Source: Clostridium bovifaecis (GTDB lineage: Bacteria; Bacillota; Clostridia; Clostridiales; Clostridiaceae). Taken from it: a stretch of DNA of 64,000 nt. The notes under the pieces were generated by a model that was not told the DNA's origin, made no database searches, and saw only the letters and a program-made list of their open reading frames with translations. The first letter of the stretch is position 1. Each line of letters starts with the position of its first letter. The DNA lies in the NCBI GenBank assembly GCA_009738435.1, contig CP046522.1:1457249-1521248 (forward strand), read 5' to 3'. The translations under genes and the position numbers were made by a program. This document shows positions 29,388-38,560 of this stretch, piece by piece.

Positions 29388-29654
29388 ATGGATTTGTTTA
29401 AATTATTTTCAAGTAAACCTCCCTCTAAAGAAGTAGCTAAAGATAGGCTAAAATTGATACTAATTCATGATAGAGCGAACGTATCACCAGAACTTCTGGA
29501 GATGATGAAGAGCGATATATTAAACGTAATTTCAAAGTATGTGATAATTGATGATAGTGAAGTTGATGTAAGGCTTACAAGAGCAGAAGAAGTAGAAAGT
29601 AGTTCTCCAGCACTTATTGCCAGCATACCAATAAAGAAAATGAGAGAAAGATAA
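29388..29654 (+). CDS. minE: cell division topological specificity factor MinE
   Basis: MinE stimulates MinD ATPase and confines MinCD to the poles. The 88-residue protein begins with the membrane-targeting MDLFKLFSSKP and has the anti-MinCD stretch AKDRLKLILIHDRANVSPEL. The C-terminal topological domain includes VIDDSEVDVRL. AGGAGGAAA precedes the ATG. Presence of MinE with MinCD suggests an oscillating Min system of the kind known in clostridia. Confidence 0.94.
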   Translation: MDLFKLFSSKPPSKEVAKDRLKLILIHDRANVSPELLEMMKSDILNVISKYVIIDDSEVDVRLTRAEEVESSSPALIASIPIKKMRER

Positions 29655-29739
29655 GCAGACATCCAAAATCTATGATTTGATGATGGGTGCTTACTCTGTG
29701 AGTATTCCTCTGATTAAAGGAAGGGGAGTTTCTCATAAT
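29655..29739 (+). ncRNA. structured RNA element, copy A (unassigned class)
   Basis: The 85-base stretch right after the minE stop is closely related to a stretch at 31385-31470. Both have a 36-base stem-loop of equal length starting GCAG and ending TGC. The identical core TGCTTACTCTGTGAGTA follows, then CCTCT-RATTA and GGAAGG-GAGTTT. Each copy is followed 20-30 bases later by an intrinsic terminator. I do not recognise the class. It may be the leader of rodA (riboswitch-like) or a 3'-end-derived small RNA. Confidence 0.6.
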
Positions 29740-29763
29740 AAAAAGCTATATCATAAATTTAAT

Positions 29764-29803
29764 AAAAGCAATGCATAAAATGAAAGTTATGCATAGCTTT
29801 TTG
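29764..29803 (+). terminator. terminator behind RNA element A
   Basis: AAAAGC-A-ATGCATA / TATGCAT-A-GCTTTT forms a 13-bp stem with one A-A mismatch, followed by a T-rich tail. It lies between RNA element A and rodA. Confidence 0.8.
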
Positions 29804-29844
29804 TTATTTATATGATATAATTTTTTTGTAATGGAGGGATTGTA

Positions 29845-30962
29845 GTGCTAGAAAAATTCAAAATAAGTAAAAAGCTTTTGAGACAGCTGGATTATAGTAT
29901 AATAGTTATATCAGTACTTATAGTTTTATTTAGTTGTATAAACATATATAGTGCAACCTTTAGAAATGTAGGAATTTATTATGCTAAGCTTCAATTTATA
30001 TGGCTGTTTATGGGGCTCCTTGTTGTGTATGTAATATTATTAGTTGACTATGCTGTAATAGGAAATTATGCAAGTATTATATATTGGGCTGGGATAGTAT
30101 TATTAGTATTAAATAACTTTGTTTTAGGAAGTGTCCATAAAGGGGCAAAAGGCTGGATTGGAATAGGTTCCCGTGCAATACAACCTTCAGAATTCGCTAA
30201 GCTAGGCATGATAGTAATGCTTGCTAAGCTTTTAGATGACATGGAAGGAAAGGTAAATGAACCGAAAAACTTTTTTAAATTAGCTTTTTACGCTATATTG
30301 CCTATGACACTTATAGTAATACAACCAGATATGGGTATGACCATGGTTACATTCTTTATAGCTTTAGGTATATTTTTTATAGCAGGATTGGATTTAAGGT
30401 GATTTTTGGTGGAATTGCTGGAATTACAGCTCTTATTGTTGTAATATGGAATTCTCCACTTATGAAAGATTACTGGAAAGGAAGGCTTTTGTCTTTTATA
30501 AATCCTGAAGCATATGGTCAGGGATTAGGATTTCAGCTTGGGCAATCGCTTATGGGAATAGGATCTGGAAAAATATTGGGAGAAGGTTTTACGAAAGGAC
30601 TTCAAATTGCAGGGAATAACGTACCAGAAGCTCATACTGACTTTATATTCGCAGTTGTTGGAGAAGAATGGGGATTACTAGGTGCTTTAGTGTTATTATT
30701 CTTATATGGATTGCTGCTCTATAAGTTTATAAAAATTGCAAAAAGCTCAAAGGATTTATTCGGTACCATAGTAGCAGTAGGGGTTATATCAACGTTTTTA
30801 TTTTCAATATTTCAAAATATTGGTATGACTATTGGACTTATGCCAATTACAGGAATAACTCTACCACTTATGAGTTATGGGGGTAGTTCTATCCTATCGA
30901 ATTTCATGTCTATAGGGTTAGTTTTAAATATAGGTATGCGAAGGAAAAAAATTAATTTTTAG
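29845..30962 (+). CDS. rodA: peptidoglycan glycosyltransferase RodA (frame broken at about 30400)
   Basis: RodA is the SEDS-family transglycosylase partner of PBP2. The first frame (GTG at 29845, ribosome site GGAGGG) gives the N-terminal helices, [20 protein letters not shown] and the PDMGMTMV segment, and stops after GLDLR at 30402. The second frame continues [57 protein letters not shown] and a C-terminal [15 protein letters not shown]. One extra A in TTAAGG would join them as GLDLKVIFGG. The fused protein of ~372 residues is complete, so an indel, probably a sequencing error, is likely. Confidence 0.9.
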
Positions 30963-30973
30963 GGGGAGTTTTG

Positions 30974-31345
30974 ATGAAAATAGCATTAATAGCACATGAC
31001 AATATGAAAGAGGAAATGGTTGATCTAGTGGGAAGATATAAAGAGGTTTTTAGAAACCATGAACTATATGGTACAGGCACCACAGGAATGCGTATTAATG
31101 AAAAGACTGGCTTAGAAGTTAGTAGATTTTTATCTGGACCTTTAGGGGGAGATCAACAAATTGGAGCAAGGGTTGCTACAGGTGAGATGGATATGGTTAT
31201 TTTTTTAAGAGACCCTTTGACAGCTCAACCACACGAGCCAGATGTTTCTGCACTTCTAAGAATCTGTGATGTTCATGCTATACCACTTGCAACAAATGTA
31301 GGTTCTGCAGAAGTATTTATAAAAGCTCTTTTATTAAAGAGGTAA
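30974..31345 (+). CDS. mgsA: methylglyoxal synthase
   Basis: The enzyme converts dihydroxyacetone phosphate to methylglyoxal and phosphate, a bypass that relieves sugar-phosphate stress. Conserved blocks are [50 protein letters not shown] (catalytic Asp in this block) and [14 protein letters not shown]. The 123-residue length is typical. I choose the ATG at 30974, after GGGGGAG, rather than the adjacent TTG. It follows rodA by 11 bases, so it is co-transcribed. Confidence 0.94.
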   Translation: MKIALIAHDNMKEEMVDLVGRYKEVFRNHELYGTGTTGMRINEKTGLEVSRFLSGPLGGDQQIGARVATGEMDMVIFLRDPLTAQPHEPDVSALLRICDVHAIPLATNVGSAEVFIKALLLKR

Positions 31346-31384
31346 TAGAGAGCACAAATCTGTAATTTGTTAAGAGTCAGTTGA

Positions 31385-31470
31385 GCAGCCACCCCCAATC
31401 TGCTATTTGGTGATGGCTGCTTACTCTGTGAGTACTCCTCTAATTATAAGGAAGGAGAGTTTCAGATAAT
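31385..31470 (+). ncRNA. structured RNA element, copy B (unassigned class)
   Basis: This copy follows mgsA by 40 bases. Its first stem is clearer than in copy A: GCAGCCA pairs with TGGCTGC and CCAA with TTGG. The shared core TGCTTACTCTGTGAGTA and the GGAAGGAGAGTTT block follow. A terminator lies 25 bases further on, then a second long hairpin and a Ser/Thr kinase gene. As with copy A, I cannot assign a known RNA family. Confidence 0.6.
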
Positions 31471-31494
31471 TAAAAAAGATGACAAAGCAAGAAT

Positions 31495-31531
31495 AGAGTT
31501 AGGATTTTAAAATAAAGCCTAACTCTTTTTA
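31495..31531 (+). terminator. terminator behind RNA element B
   Basis: AGAGTTAGG / CCTAACTCT with an A/T-rich loop is followed by TTTTTAATT. Confidence 0.8.
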
Positions 31532-31660
31532 ATTAAATTAGGTACAATTATCGGATGATATATGGTATATTTGTATATGTACTTTTATCTGATGACTTCA
31601 CGCCCTAGAATTTCTATCCTTTTTAGATGAGGCTTTAAGGCGGATGGATGCTAGATAATG

Positions 31661-31708
31661 AGTTCTAATCTTAGCACGAAATAGAAATTTCGTGCTAAGA
31701 TTAGAACT
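31661..31708 (+). repeat. 22-bp perfect hairpin upstream of the kinase gene
   Basis: The arm 31661-31682 is the exact reverse complement of 31687-31708, with loop AGAA. The stem begins AGTTCTAATC and ends CACGAAAT. Only TT-GCTT follows, so it is not a classical terminator. It could block readthrough, bind a protein, or derive from a miniature element. Confidence 0.8.
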
Positions 31709-31768
31709 TTGCTTATTCATGGAATTAAAATAAGTATTTTTAGATGTAGTAAATAAGAGGTGAATTTT

Positions 31769-33390
31769 ATGCTGACTAAGGGACATATATTAGATGATAA
31801 ATATGAAGTAATCGATGTATTAGGAAAAGGTGGTATGGGTACAGTCTATCTTTGTAAGAATATTCGTCTAGGAAATTTATGGGCTATAAAAGATAAAAAA
31901 TGATATGAGAGAGCAAGTGGATTTCCTAACTGAGCCTAATATACTGAAGGATTTAGGACATCCTAGTATACCTAGAATAGTTGATATATTCTATAAAGAT
32001 GATAGTTTATATATGGTGGAAGACTATATAGAGGGAGAAACTCTTGAGAAACTAATAGAAAGAAAGGGAGGTATATCTAGTGAAGAAGCTGTTTCTATAG
32101 CTTTAAAACTATGTGAAGTTTTAGGGTATTTGCACAGCTTTAATCCACCCATAATATATAGAGATTTGAAGCCGTCTAATGTAATTAAGCAAAACAAAGA
32201 TGTTATATTGATTGATTTTGGGATATCTAGATTGTATAAAGAAAATGAAGCCCATGATACTATATATATGGGTTCAAAGGGATATGCAGCTCCAGAACAG
32301 TATGGAAGTGAGCAATCAGATATTCAAACAGATATATATGGCCTTGGAGCTATTATTTATTTCATGGTTAACGGAAGGGCGCCTTTAAATTTAATGGAGG
32401 CTTTAAAAGATGAAAGTTATGAAAAAAGAGTAGAAAGTGATCTAAGAGAAATCATAAAAAAAGCCATGGAAATAGAAAAATCTAAAAGGTACCTTAATAT
32501 TAAGAATATAAAAGAGAAGTTAGAGGATTTTCTCTACAAACATCAAGATAAAACCGTAATTTTGAAGCAGAATACCAAGAGAGAAGACGAAAAAACTAAA
32601 ATATTGAGCAGAAAAGCAAAGACTAGAGATTTGCCTAAAAAAGGTAAGAAGTATAAAAATATATTTGTAATAACAACATGCTTGGCTATATTACTTATAT
32701 GTATTAGCATTATTAACAAAAGTAGTAGGAATTCTAAGCCTATAGGTAAAGACAACATCAAGTATGAGACAGATATTACAAAAGCAGATGATAAACAAGA
32801 TAATGCAAAGAATAACACAAAAGCAGAGAATATACCTGAGGACAAAGATAACATTATTCAAGGTATTTTATATAAGAACAGTCCTATAGTTTCAGAGAAA
32901 AGTTCGGATGAAGAAGATAAAGAGAACAAGGCTAACGGAAAGGCTAAGGGAAAATACAAGAAAAAAGATAAAGATAAGGATGAAGATGATGAGGATAACT
33001 ATACTAATAATCTAGTATATAAATTGAGTCCTGCTGCTTCAACAAGTAAATATTATAACAAGTTTACTTGCAGAATAGAATATGTACAATTCATGGAAGA
33101 TAAATTAGTAGTATATTATTACTGAAGATAATACAGGAAAAAGCACTGTAATAGACACTGAAGAAAATTTATACTTGCTTAATGATAAAGGTGAGTCAAT
33201 AAAAGAGGAGGAAATAATAAGAATATCTAGTTCGAATAACTCCTCTGCTAAGAAAGTAAACAGTTTTAAGGTAGTTTTTGAAAATCCTAATTGGAATACT
33301 CAATCTATTGTATTAAAAGCCTACACAAGTAGCGAAAATGCAGTATATAATAAAGAAATAAAGATGTTAGTAAAGCTATTGGACCGCTAA
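31769..33390 (+). CDS. Ser/Thr protein kinase with C-terminal membrane segment (two frame breaks)
   Basis: The start ATG at 31769 follows AAGAGGTG. The first frame encodes the glycine-rich loop LGKGGMGTVYLCK and WAIKDKK and then stops. The second frame (to 33125) encodes HPSIPRIVDIFY, the catalytic loop IYRDLKPSNVI, metal-binding IDFGISRLY, and APEQYG. A membrane helix follows (IFVITTCLAILLICISII), then a Lys/Asp-rich extracytoplasmic linker. A third frame continues YITEDNTGKSTVIDTEENLY and ends at 33390 with a beta-rich domain (NSFKVVFENPNW). Removing one A of the A6 run near 31895 and one base near 33118 gives a single ~540-residue kinase. No PASTA repeats are present. Confidence 0.75.
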
Positions 33391-33555
33391 AATGCCTAAT
33401 AGCTTTACTTTTTATCATCTTGAGCTTTTATTATCACTAAGATAGTAGGAATGATCAGCTATACAGCAGCAACATTATCTAAGACAGCTGGAAAAGTAAA
33501 CATAAAATCTTCACAACTTTATGTTATTATATGAATTCACTGGGAGGGCTAATAA

Positions 33556-33717
33556 ATGAAAAAGTGGTTTAATAATTTTATTAAAAAGATCGCAGAAGAA
33601 AATAGTAAAGCTTTTGGAAATAGTGGGAAATTAGATTGCTGCGGATTAAATACTAATACAAATAACAATAAAGCTAATAATAGCAAAGCTAATAATGGAA
33701 AGAGTTGTTGTAAGTAG
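33556..33717 (+). CDS. LDCC-motif putative metal-binding peptide
   Basis: A GGGAGGG site five bases upstream introduces a 53-residue protein: MKKWFNNFIKKIAEENSKAF, then GKLDCCGLN, an Asn/Lys-rich repeat (NNNKANNSKANN) and GKSCCK at the end. The LDCC block after an amphipathic basic helix matches the small 'LDCC motif putative metal-binding protein' group in clostridia, as I recall it. Two CC pairs could bind a metal. It stands alone between the kinase gene and convergent hydA. Confidence 0.7.
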   Translation: MKKWFNNFIKKIAEENSKAFGNSGKLDCCGLNTNTNNNKANNSKANNGKSCCK

Positions 33718-33733
33718 AGAGCGTTATAATAAA

Positions 33734-33768
33734 TATAATGCACAGCAACTATATGACTGTGCATTATA
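33734..33768. terminator. bidirectional hairpin between LDCC gene and hydA
   Basis: TATAATGCACAG / CTGTGCATTATA is a 12-bp stem lying between two convergent genes. T-rich tails are short on both sides. Confidence 0.55.
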
Positions 33769-33804
33769 TAAAATCCTCCTTTCTACAATTATATGAGTAC
33801 CCGC

Positions 33805-35538
33805 TTATTTTTTTGTATAATGAGTATGGAGGAGTCTATGTGCTTTTTTACCATAAGGTTCTCCTAAAAATTCTTGGTATAATTTTAAAACATAAGGATT
33901 ATCATGGGATTTTCTTATAGCTTTATCTTTATCTTCTTTATAGAGAGCTTCAGCTCTTTTTTTAAGGATATCTGTATGACCTTGTATATAAGGCTGACCT
34001 CCACCACCTATACATCCTCCAGGGCATGCCATTATCTCAATAATGTGATAATTTGCAGTATTATTGCGTATCATATTTAAAAGCTTGCGTGCATTCCCAA
34101 GACCATTTGCAATTGCTACATTAACATTTATATCATTTATTTTAACGGAGGCCTCTTTTATTCCATCTATGCCCCGTACAGACTTAAATTCTAAATCAGG
34201 AATAGATTCCTTAGTCATCCATTCATAAACCGTTCTAAGAGCAGCTTCCATAACTCCTCCCGAAGCACCGAAGATTGTTCCTGCCCCTGTAGATTCACCA
34301 AGGGGCGAGTCGAAATCTTCATCTTTTAGAGAAGTGAAATTAATACCAGCTTCTTTAATCATCTTGGCAAGCTCTCTTGTGCTAATAACTATATCAACAT
34401 CTTTAACTCCGCTTGTTTGCATTTCAGGTCTAGCAGCTTCATATTTCTTTGCAAGGCAAGGCATTATGGAGACGACTACAATATCTTCAGGGTTTAGATT
34501 CATCTTTGCAGCAAAGTAGGTTTTAGCTATAGCTCCAAACATCTGCTGAGGAGACTTGCAGGAGGAAGGAATGTCAATAAGTTCATTGAAGTCATGCTCG
34601 AAAAAGTTTATCCAACCAGGACAGCAGCTAGTTAACATAGGAAGTCTTCCGTTGTTTTCCAACCTATGCATAAATTCTGTAGCTTCCTCAACTATAGTTA
34701 AATCAGCAGCAAAGTTAGTATCAAATACTTTATCGAATCCTAAAGCTCTAAGGGCAGCTATTAATTTTCCAGTAGCTATAGTTCCAGGTTCAAGTCCAAA
34801 TTCTTCTCCAATAGTAGCTCTTACAGCAGGAGCAATTTGGGCGATAACTATCTTTTTGTCATTATTTATAGAATTCCATACCTTAGAGGTATAATTAACC
34901 TCTGTTAGAGCACCTGTTGGGCATATAGACACGCATTGCCCACAAAACGTGCATTTAGTTTCTGTCATAGGAAGATTAAAAGCTGTACCAATATTAGTTT
35001 TAAAACCCCTGTTTACAGCAGATAATACTTCTACAGTTTGGACCTTATTGCATATAGTCTCGCATCTCCTACATAAAATGCACTTATCAGGATCTCTTAT
35101 TATAGCACAGCTAGAATCGTCTTTAGGATAAGAAGACATTTCGCCAGTGTATTTTATTTCTCTAATTCCAAGTTCAGAGGCTATTTTTTGAAGTTCGCAA
35201 TGCATGTTTTTTTCGCATAGCAAGCAATCCTTAGGATGATCTGATAACAAAAGCTCTACTATAGTTCTGCGAGCTTTTATAGCTTTTATAGAATTAGTAT
35301 TTACTTTCATTCCGTTTTCTACAGGAGTAGAGCAAGCGGGAGCTAATCTCTGTCTTCCTTCTACCTCAACCATGCATACCCTACAAGAACCAGGATGGTT
35401 TATGGTAATGTCATCTTGAAGCTTTACATGACATAAAGTAGGAATTTTTACATTAAGCTTCTTAGCTGATTCTAAAATGGTTGTTCCTTCCTCCACTTGG
35501 ACTTCTCTATTATTTATAGCTAAAGTAATTAGACCCAA
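33805..35538 (-). CDS. hydA: [FeFe] hydrogenase catalytic subunit HydA
   Basis: Domains in order: N-terminal [2Fe-2S] ferredoxin (CRVCMVEVEG), a His-Cys Fe-S segment, two [4Fe-4S] clusters (CILCRRCETICNKVQ and CTFCGQCVSICPTGAL) and the H-cluster domain. The H-cluster ligands lie in motifs MLTSCCPGWINFFEH, MPCLAKKYEAARPE and MACPGGCIGGGGQP. The enzyme makes or uses H2. With HydB and HydC it should form the NADH/ferredoxin electron-bifurcating complex. I choose the TTG at 35538, eight bases after GGAAGG; the GTG at 35547 overlaps that site. The length is 577 residues. It is the last gene of hydCBA. Confidence 0.93.
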   Translation of the reverse strand: MGLITLAINNREVQVEEGTTILESAKKLNVKIPTLCHVKLQDDITINHPGSCRVCMVEVEGRQRLAPACSTPVENGMKVNTNSIKAIKARRTIVELLLSDHPKDCLLCEKNMHCELQKIASELGIREIKYTGEMSSYPKDDSSCAIIRDPDKCILCRRCETICNKVQTVEVLSAVNRGFKTNIGTAFNLPMTETKCTFCGQCVSICPTGALTEVNYTSKVWNSINNDKKIVIAQIAPAVRATIGEEFGLEPGTIATGKLIAALRALGFDKVFDTNFAADLTIVEEATEFMHRLENNGRLPMLTSCCPGWINFFEHDFNELIDIPSSCKSPQQMFGAIAKTYFAAKMNLNPEDIVVVSIMPCLAKKYEAARPEMQTSGVKDVDIVISTRELAKMIKEAGINFTSLKDEDFDSPLGESTGAGTIFGASGGVMEAALRTVYEWMTKESIPDLEFKSVRGIDGIKEASVKINDINVNVAIANGLGNARKLLNMIRNNTANYHIIEIMACPGGCIGGGGQPYIQGHTDILKKRAEALYKEDKDKAIRKSHDNPYVLKLYQEFLGEPYGKKAHRLLHTHYTKK

Positions 35539-35553
35539 AGTAATCACCTTCCT

Positions 35554-37409
35554 TTACTTTTTTATAATGGCGCCAATAGGGCATATATCAATACAGGTTC
35601 CACATTTAATACATTTATCAGGATCAATAAAATGCTTTTCTTTAAGTTTTCCAGAAATACATAGTACCGGACAATTCCTTGAACATTTTGTGCATCCTAT
35701 GCACTTATCAGTAATTTCAAAGTTTAATAATGACCTACATACACCAGCAGGGCAGTGTTTATCTCTCACATGAGATAAATATTCATCCATAAAATAATTC
35801 ATGCTGCTTAAAACTGGATTTGGAGCAGTTTGACCAAGTCCACAAAGAGAAGTATCTTTAATAGTTTCTCCAAGTTCCTTTAGGCTTACTAAATCCTCTT
35901 CAGTGCCTTTTCCACAAGTTATTTTATCTAAGATTTCATATAAGCGTCTATTGCCGACTCTACAAGGAGTACATTTCCCACAAGATTCTTCCACCGTAAA
36001 ATCTAAGTAGAATTTAGCTATATCCACCATGCAATTATCTTCATCCATAACTATCATGCCGCCAGATCCCATCATGGAGCCTATTTTACTTAATGAATCG
36101 TAATCTATAGGTGTATCTAAAAGTGATGATGGTATACATCCACCAGAAGGCCCACCAGTTTGTACAGCTTTGAATTTTCTATTATTCTTAATTCCTCCAC
36201 CTATATCATATATAATTTCTCTAAGAGTTGTACCCATAGGCACTTCTACAAGGCCTACATTGTTAACCTTACCTGCTAAGGCAAATACCTTTCATAACCT
36301 TTATTTATAATTGCAGGGATATTGGCTAGAGTTTCAACGTTATTAACACAGGTAGGTCTGTTCCATAAACCATTTTCAGCAGGGAAAGGAGGTTTATTTG
36401 AAGGCTCACCACGATTTCCTTCTATAGAGTGAATTAATGCTGTTTCCTCGCCACATACAAAGGCTCCAGCGCCGTATTTCAAGTCTACATCAAAGTCAAA
36501 ACCTGTGCTTAAAATATCTTTTCCTAAAAGACCGTATTCTCGAGCCTGTTCAATAGCTACTCTAAGACGATGTATAGCAAGAGGATATTCTGCTCTAATA
36601 TAAATGTATCCTATGGATGCACCTATAGCATAACCAGCAATGGCCATAGCTTCAATAATGCTATGAGGATCGCCTTCTAAAATAGACCGATCCATAAATG
36701 CACCTGGATCTCCTTCGTCAGCATTACAAATAATATATTTTTGAGAGGCATTATACTGACTAGCAAAAGACCATTTTCTTCCAGTAGGGAAACCGCCACC
36801 ACCTCTTCCTCTAAGTCCTGAGTCAGATATAAGCTTGATAACGTCTTCACTACTCATAGTTGTTAACACCTTTGCAAGAGCCATATATCCATCAGCACCA
36901 ATAGCTTCTTCTATTTTTTCAGGATTGATAAGTCCACAATTTCTAAGGGCGATTCTATATTGCTTTTTATAAAATGACATTTCATCTTGGCGTTTTACTT
37001 GCTCCGCAAGGGTAGGTTCTTCATATAAAAGCTCCTTTATAATAACTCCTTTAAGAAGATGACTATCTACTATTTCTTTAGCATCCTCAGGCTTAACTTG
37101 AATGTAAAATACATTGTCTGGAGTTATCTTTACAATAGGACCTTTTTCGCAGAAACCAAAACATCCTGTTATCGATACAGTTACATCATCAGATAATCCA
37201 GCGAGTTCTATTTCTTTCTTCAAATTGTCTACAATCAATTGGCTATTAGAAGATTTGCAGCCTGTCCCAGCGCATATTAGCACTTCTCTTTTACATCTTT
37301 TGTTTTCAAAAGATACCTCTATATCGTGGGACATATTTCTGAGGTTTAAGAGGCTTTTACATTGTATATGGAGCTTTTTTATATCTTCGATAGACTTAAT
37401 CTTAGTCAA
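35554..37409 (-). CDS. hydB: hydrogenase subunit HydB, NuoF-like flavoprotein (frame broken at about 36270)
   Basis: An N-terminal thioredoxin-like [2Fe-2S] domain (CAGTGCKSS .. [10 protein letters not shown]) is followed by the NuoF-like FMN/NADH domain ([47 protein letters not shown]). A C-terminal part with the [10 protein letters not shown] [4Fe-4S] site and a 2x[4Fe-4S] ferredoxin ([28 protein letters not shown]) completes it. The frame breaks between GYER and [19 protein letters not shown]; one more A in GAAAGG would rejoin it. The start is the TTG at 37409 behind AGGAGG. It couples NADH, ferredoxin and HydA. Confidence 0.9.
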
Positions 37410-37902
37410 GAGAAAGCACCTCCTCATCGCTATACTTCGATAATATCTCCTCTACCTGCTCTTTTTTAAAGTGACCATAAACTTTATTATTTATTGTTAC
37501 TACAGGAGCTAAGCCACAGGCTCCAACGCATCTTAGTATTTCTAGAGTAAACTTTCCATCAGGAGTAGTTTCGCCAGACTTTATGTTTAATACATCTTCG
37601 AACTCCTTAAGGATAGCTCCGGACCCTCTAACAAAGCAAGCTGTCCCCATACATACGTTTATCACATATTTTCCTCGTGGTTCTGTAGTAAAATAGGAGT
37701 AAAAGGTAATCACCCCGTATACCTTTGATATAGGTATATTAAGCTTTTCACCTATAAAAATTTGAACTTCTTTAGAAAGATATCCAAATATTCCTTGAGC
37801 TTTATGCAAAACTTCTATTAAAGCTCCTTCCTTCGAATGAAGAGAGTCGATAAATTCTTCTAACTCTTTAAATTTTTCTTCATTTAAAATATTTGAGCAC
37901 AT
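37402..37902 (-). CDS. hydC: hydrogenase subunit HydC, NuoE-like [2Fe-2S] protein
   Basis: This 166-residue thioredoxin-like ferredoxin has the four cluster Cys in VCMGTACFVRG and RCVGACGLAP. The VYGVITFYSYFTTEPRGKY block is typical of NuoE/HydC. It is the first gene of the hydCBA operon, and its stop overlaps the hydB start by eight bases. GGAGG precedes the ATG. A Rex-type palindrome lies 30 bases upstream of the start, consistent with NADH-responsive control. Confidence 0.93.
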   Translation of the reverse strand: MCSNILNEEKFKELEEFIDSLHSKEGALIEVLHKAQGIFGYLSKEVQIFIGEKLNIPISKVYGVITFYSYFTTEPRGKYVINVCMGTACFVRGSGAILKEFEDVLNIKSGETTPDGKFTLEILRCVGACGLAPVVTINNKVYGHFKKEQVEEILSKYSDEEVLSLD

Positions 37903-37931
37903 AACTGTTATCCTCCTCTCAAAAATAGAAT

Positions 37932-37949
37932 TTGTTATTTAAATAACAA
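37932..37949. promoter_or_regulatory. Rex-type operator of hydCBA
   Basis: TTGTTATTTAAATAACAA is a perfect 18-bp palindrome and matches the Rex box TTGTTANNNNNNTAACAA. Rex is the NAD+/NADH-sensing repressor of fermentative genes in clostridia. The site is 30 bases upstream of hydC. The remaining gap to the rubredoxin gene (to 38236) shows only A/T-rich promoter-like sequence. Confidence 0.8.
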
Positions 37950-38236
37950 TATTTTATATATTGTATTCAACATAAAGCCGAGATATCCTTCATTATAAGG
38001 TAGCATAATTTAAAAATTTTGTAAGTATGAAGAAAAACAGATTAAATTATTGGGGATTTCTAAAGTGAATTAGAAGTATAGCTTAGAATAAAGGTTAAAT
38101 ATTTAACTATGTGGTATAAATTACAATATTATCATGTATGTGTAATTAGTATGATGTATGAATTATATAAGAAAGATTGGTAAGAATACTATTATGATTC
38201 TATTAAGCTTTCAAAGTCATTAAGGAGGAGAGAACT

Positions 38237-38398
38237 ATGCAAAAATATGTGTGTATACCATGTGGATACATATATGACCCTGAAGAAGGAGATCCAGATA
38301 ATGGAGTCGATCCAGGCACAGCTTTTGAAGATATACCGGAAGATTGGGTATGTCCACTTTGTGGGGTAGGGAAAGATCAATTTGAACCAACAGACTAA
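38237..38398 (+). CDS. rubredoxin
   Basis: This 53-residue protein has the Fe(SCys)4 ligands in [10 protein letters not shown] (residues ~6-9) and [11 protein letters not shown] (near 39-42). The conserved [20 protein letters not shown] lies between them. Rubredoxin carries single electrons, for instance to oxygen- or peroxide-reducing enzymes in anaerobes. AAGGAGGAG precedes the ATG. It is divergent from the hydrogenase operon. Confidence 0.97.
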   Translation: MQKYVCIPCGYIYDPEEGDPDNGVDPGTAFEDIPEDWVCPLCGVGKDQFEPTD

Positions 38399-38415
38399 TA
38401 TTATAAACAGGGATT

Positions 38416-38460
38416 TAAGCTTCAGAGGGGAATTTTACTCTACTGAAGCTTGTTTTTTAT
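38416..38460 (+). terminator. terminator after rubredoxin
   Basis: AAGCTTCAG / CTGAAGCTT with an internal loop, followed by GTTTTTTATT. Confidence 0.8.
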
Positions 38461-38560
38461 TAAAAGGATAAAATTAACTAGTTGCACTTCTATCTTTCAA
38501 GAATATTATATTACTGTATTATATAGTTTTATTTTTGAAGAAGATAAGGAGGCAAAGAGT

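Noticed and set aside
33425..33555. Short open frame (KIVGMISYTAATLSKTAGKV) before the LDCC gene
   Set aside because: No ribosome site or start in context and no recognised family; too little evidence.
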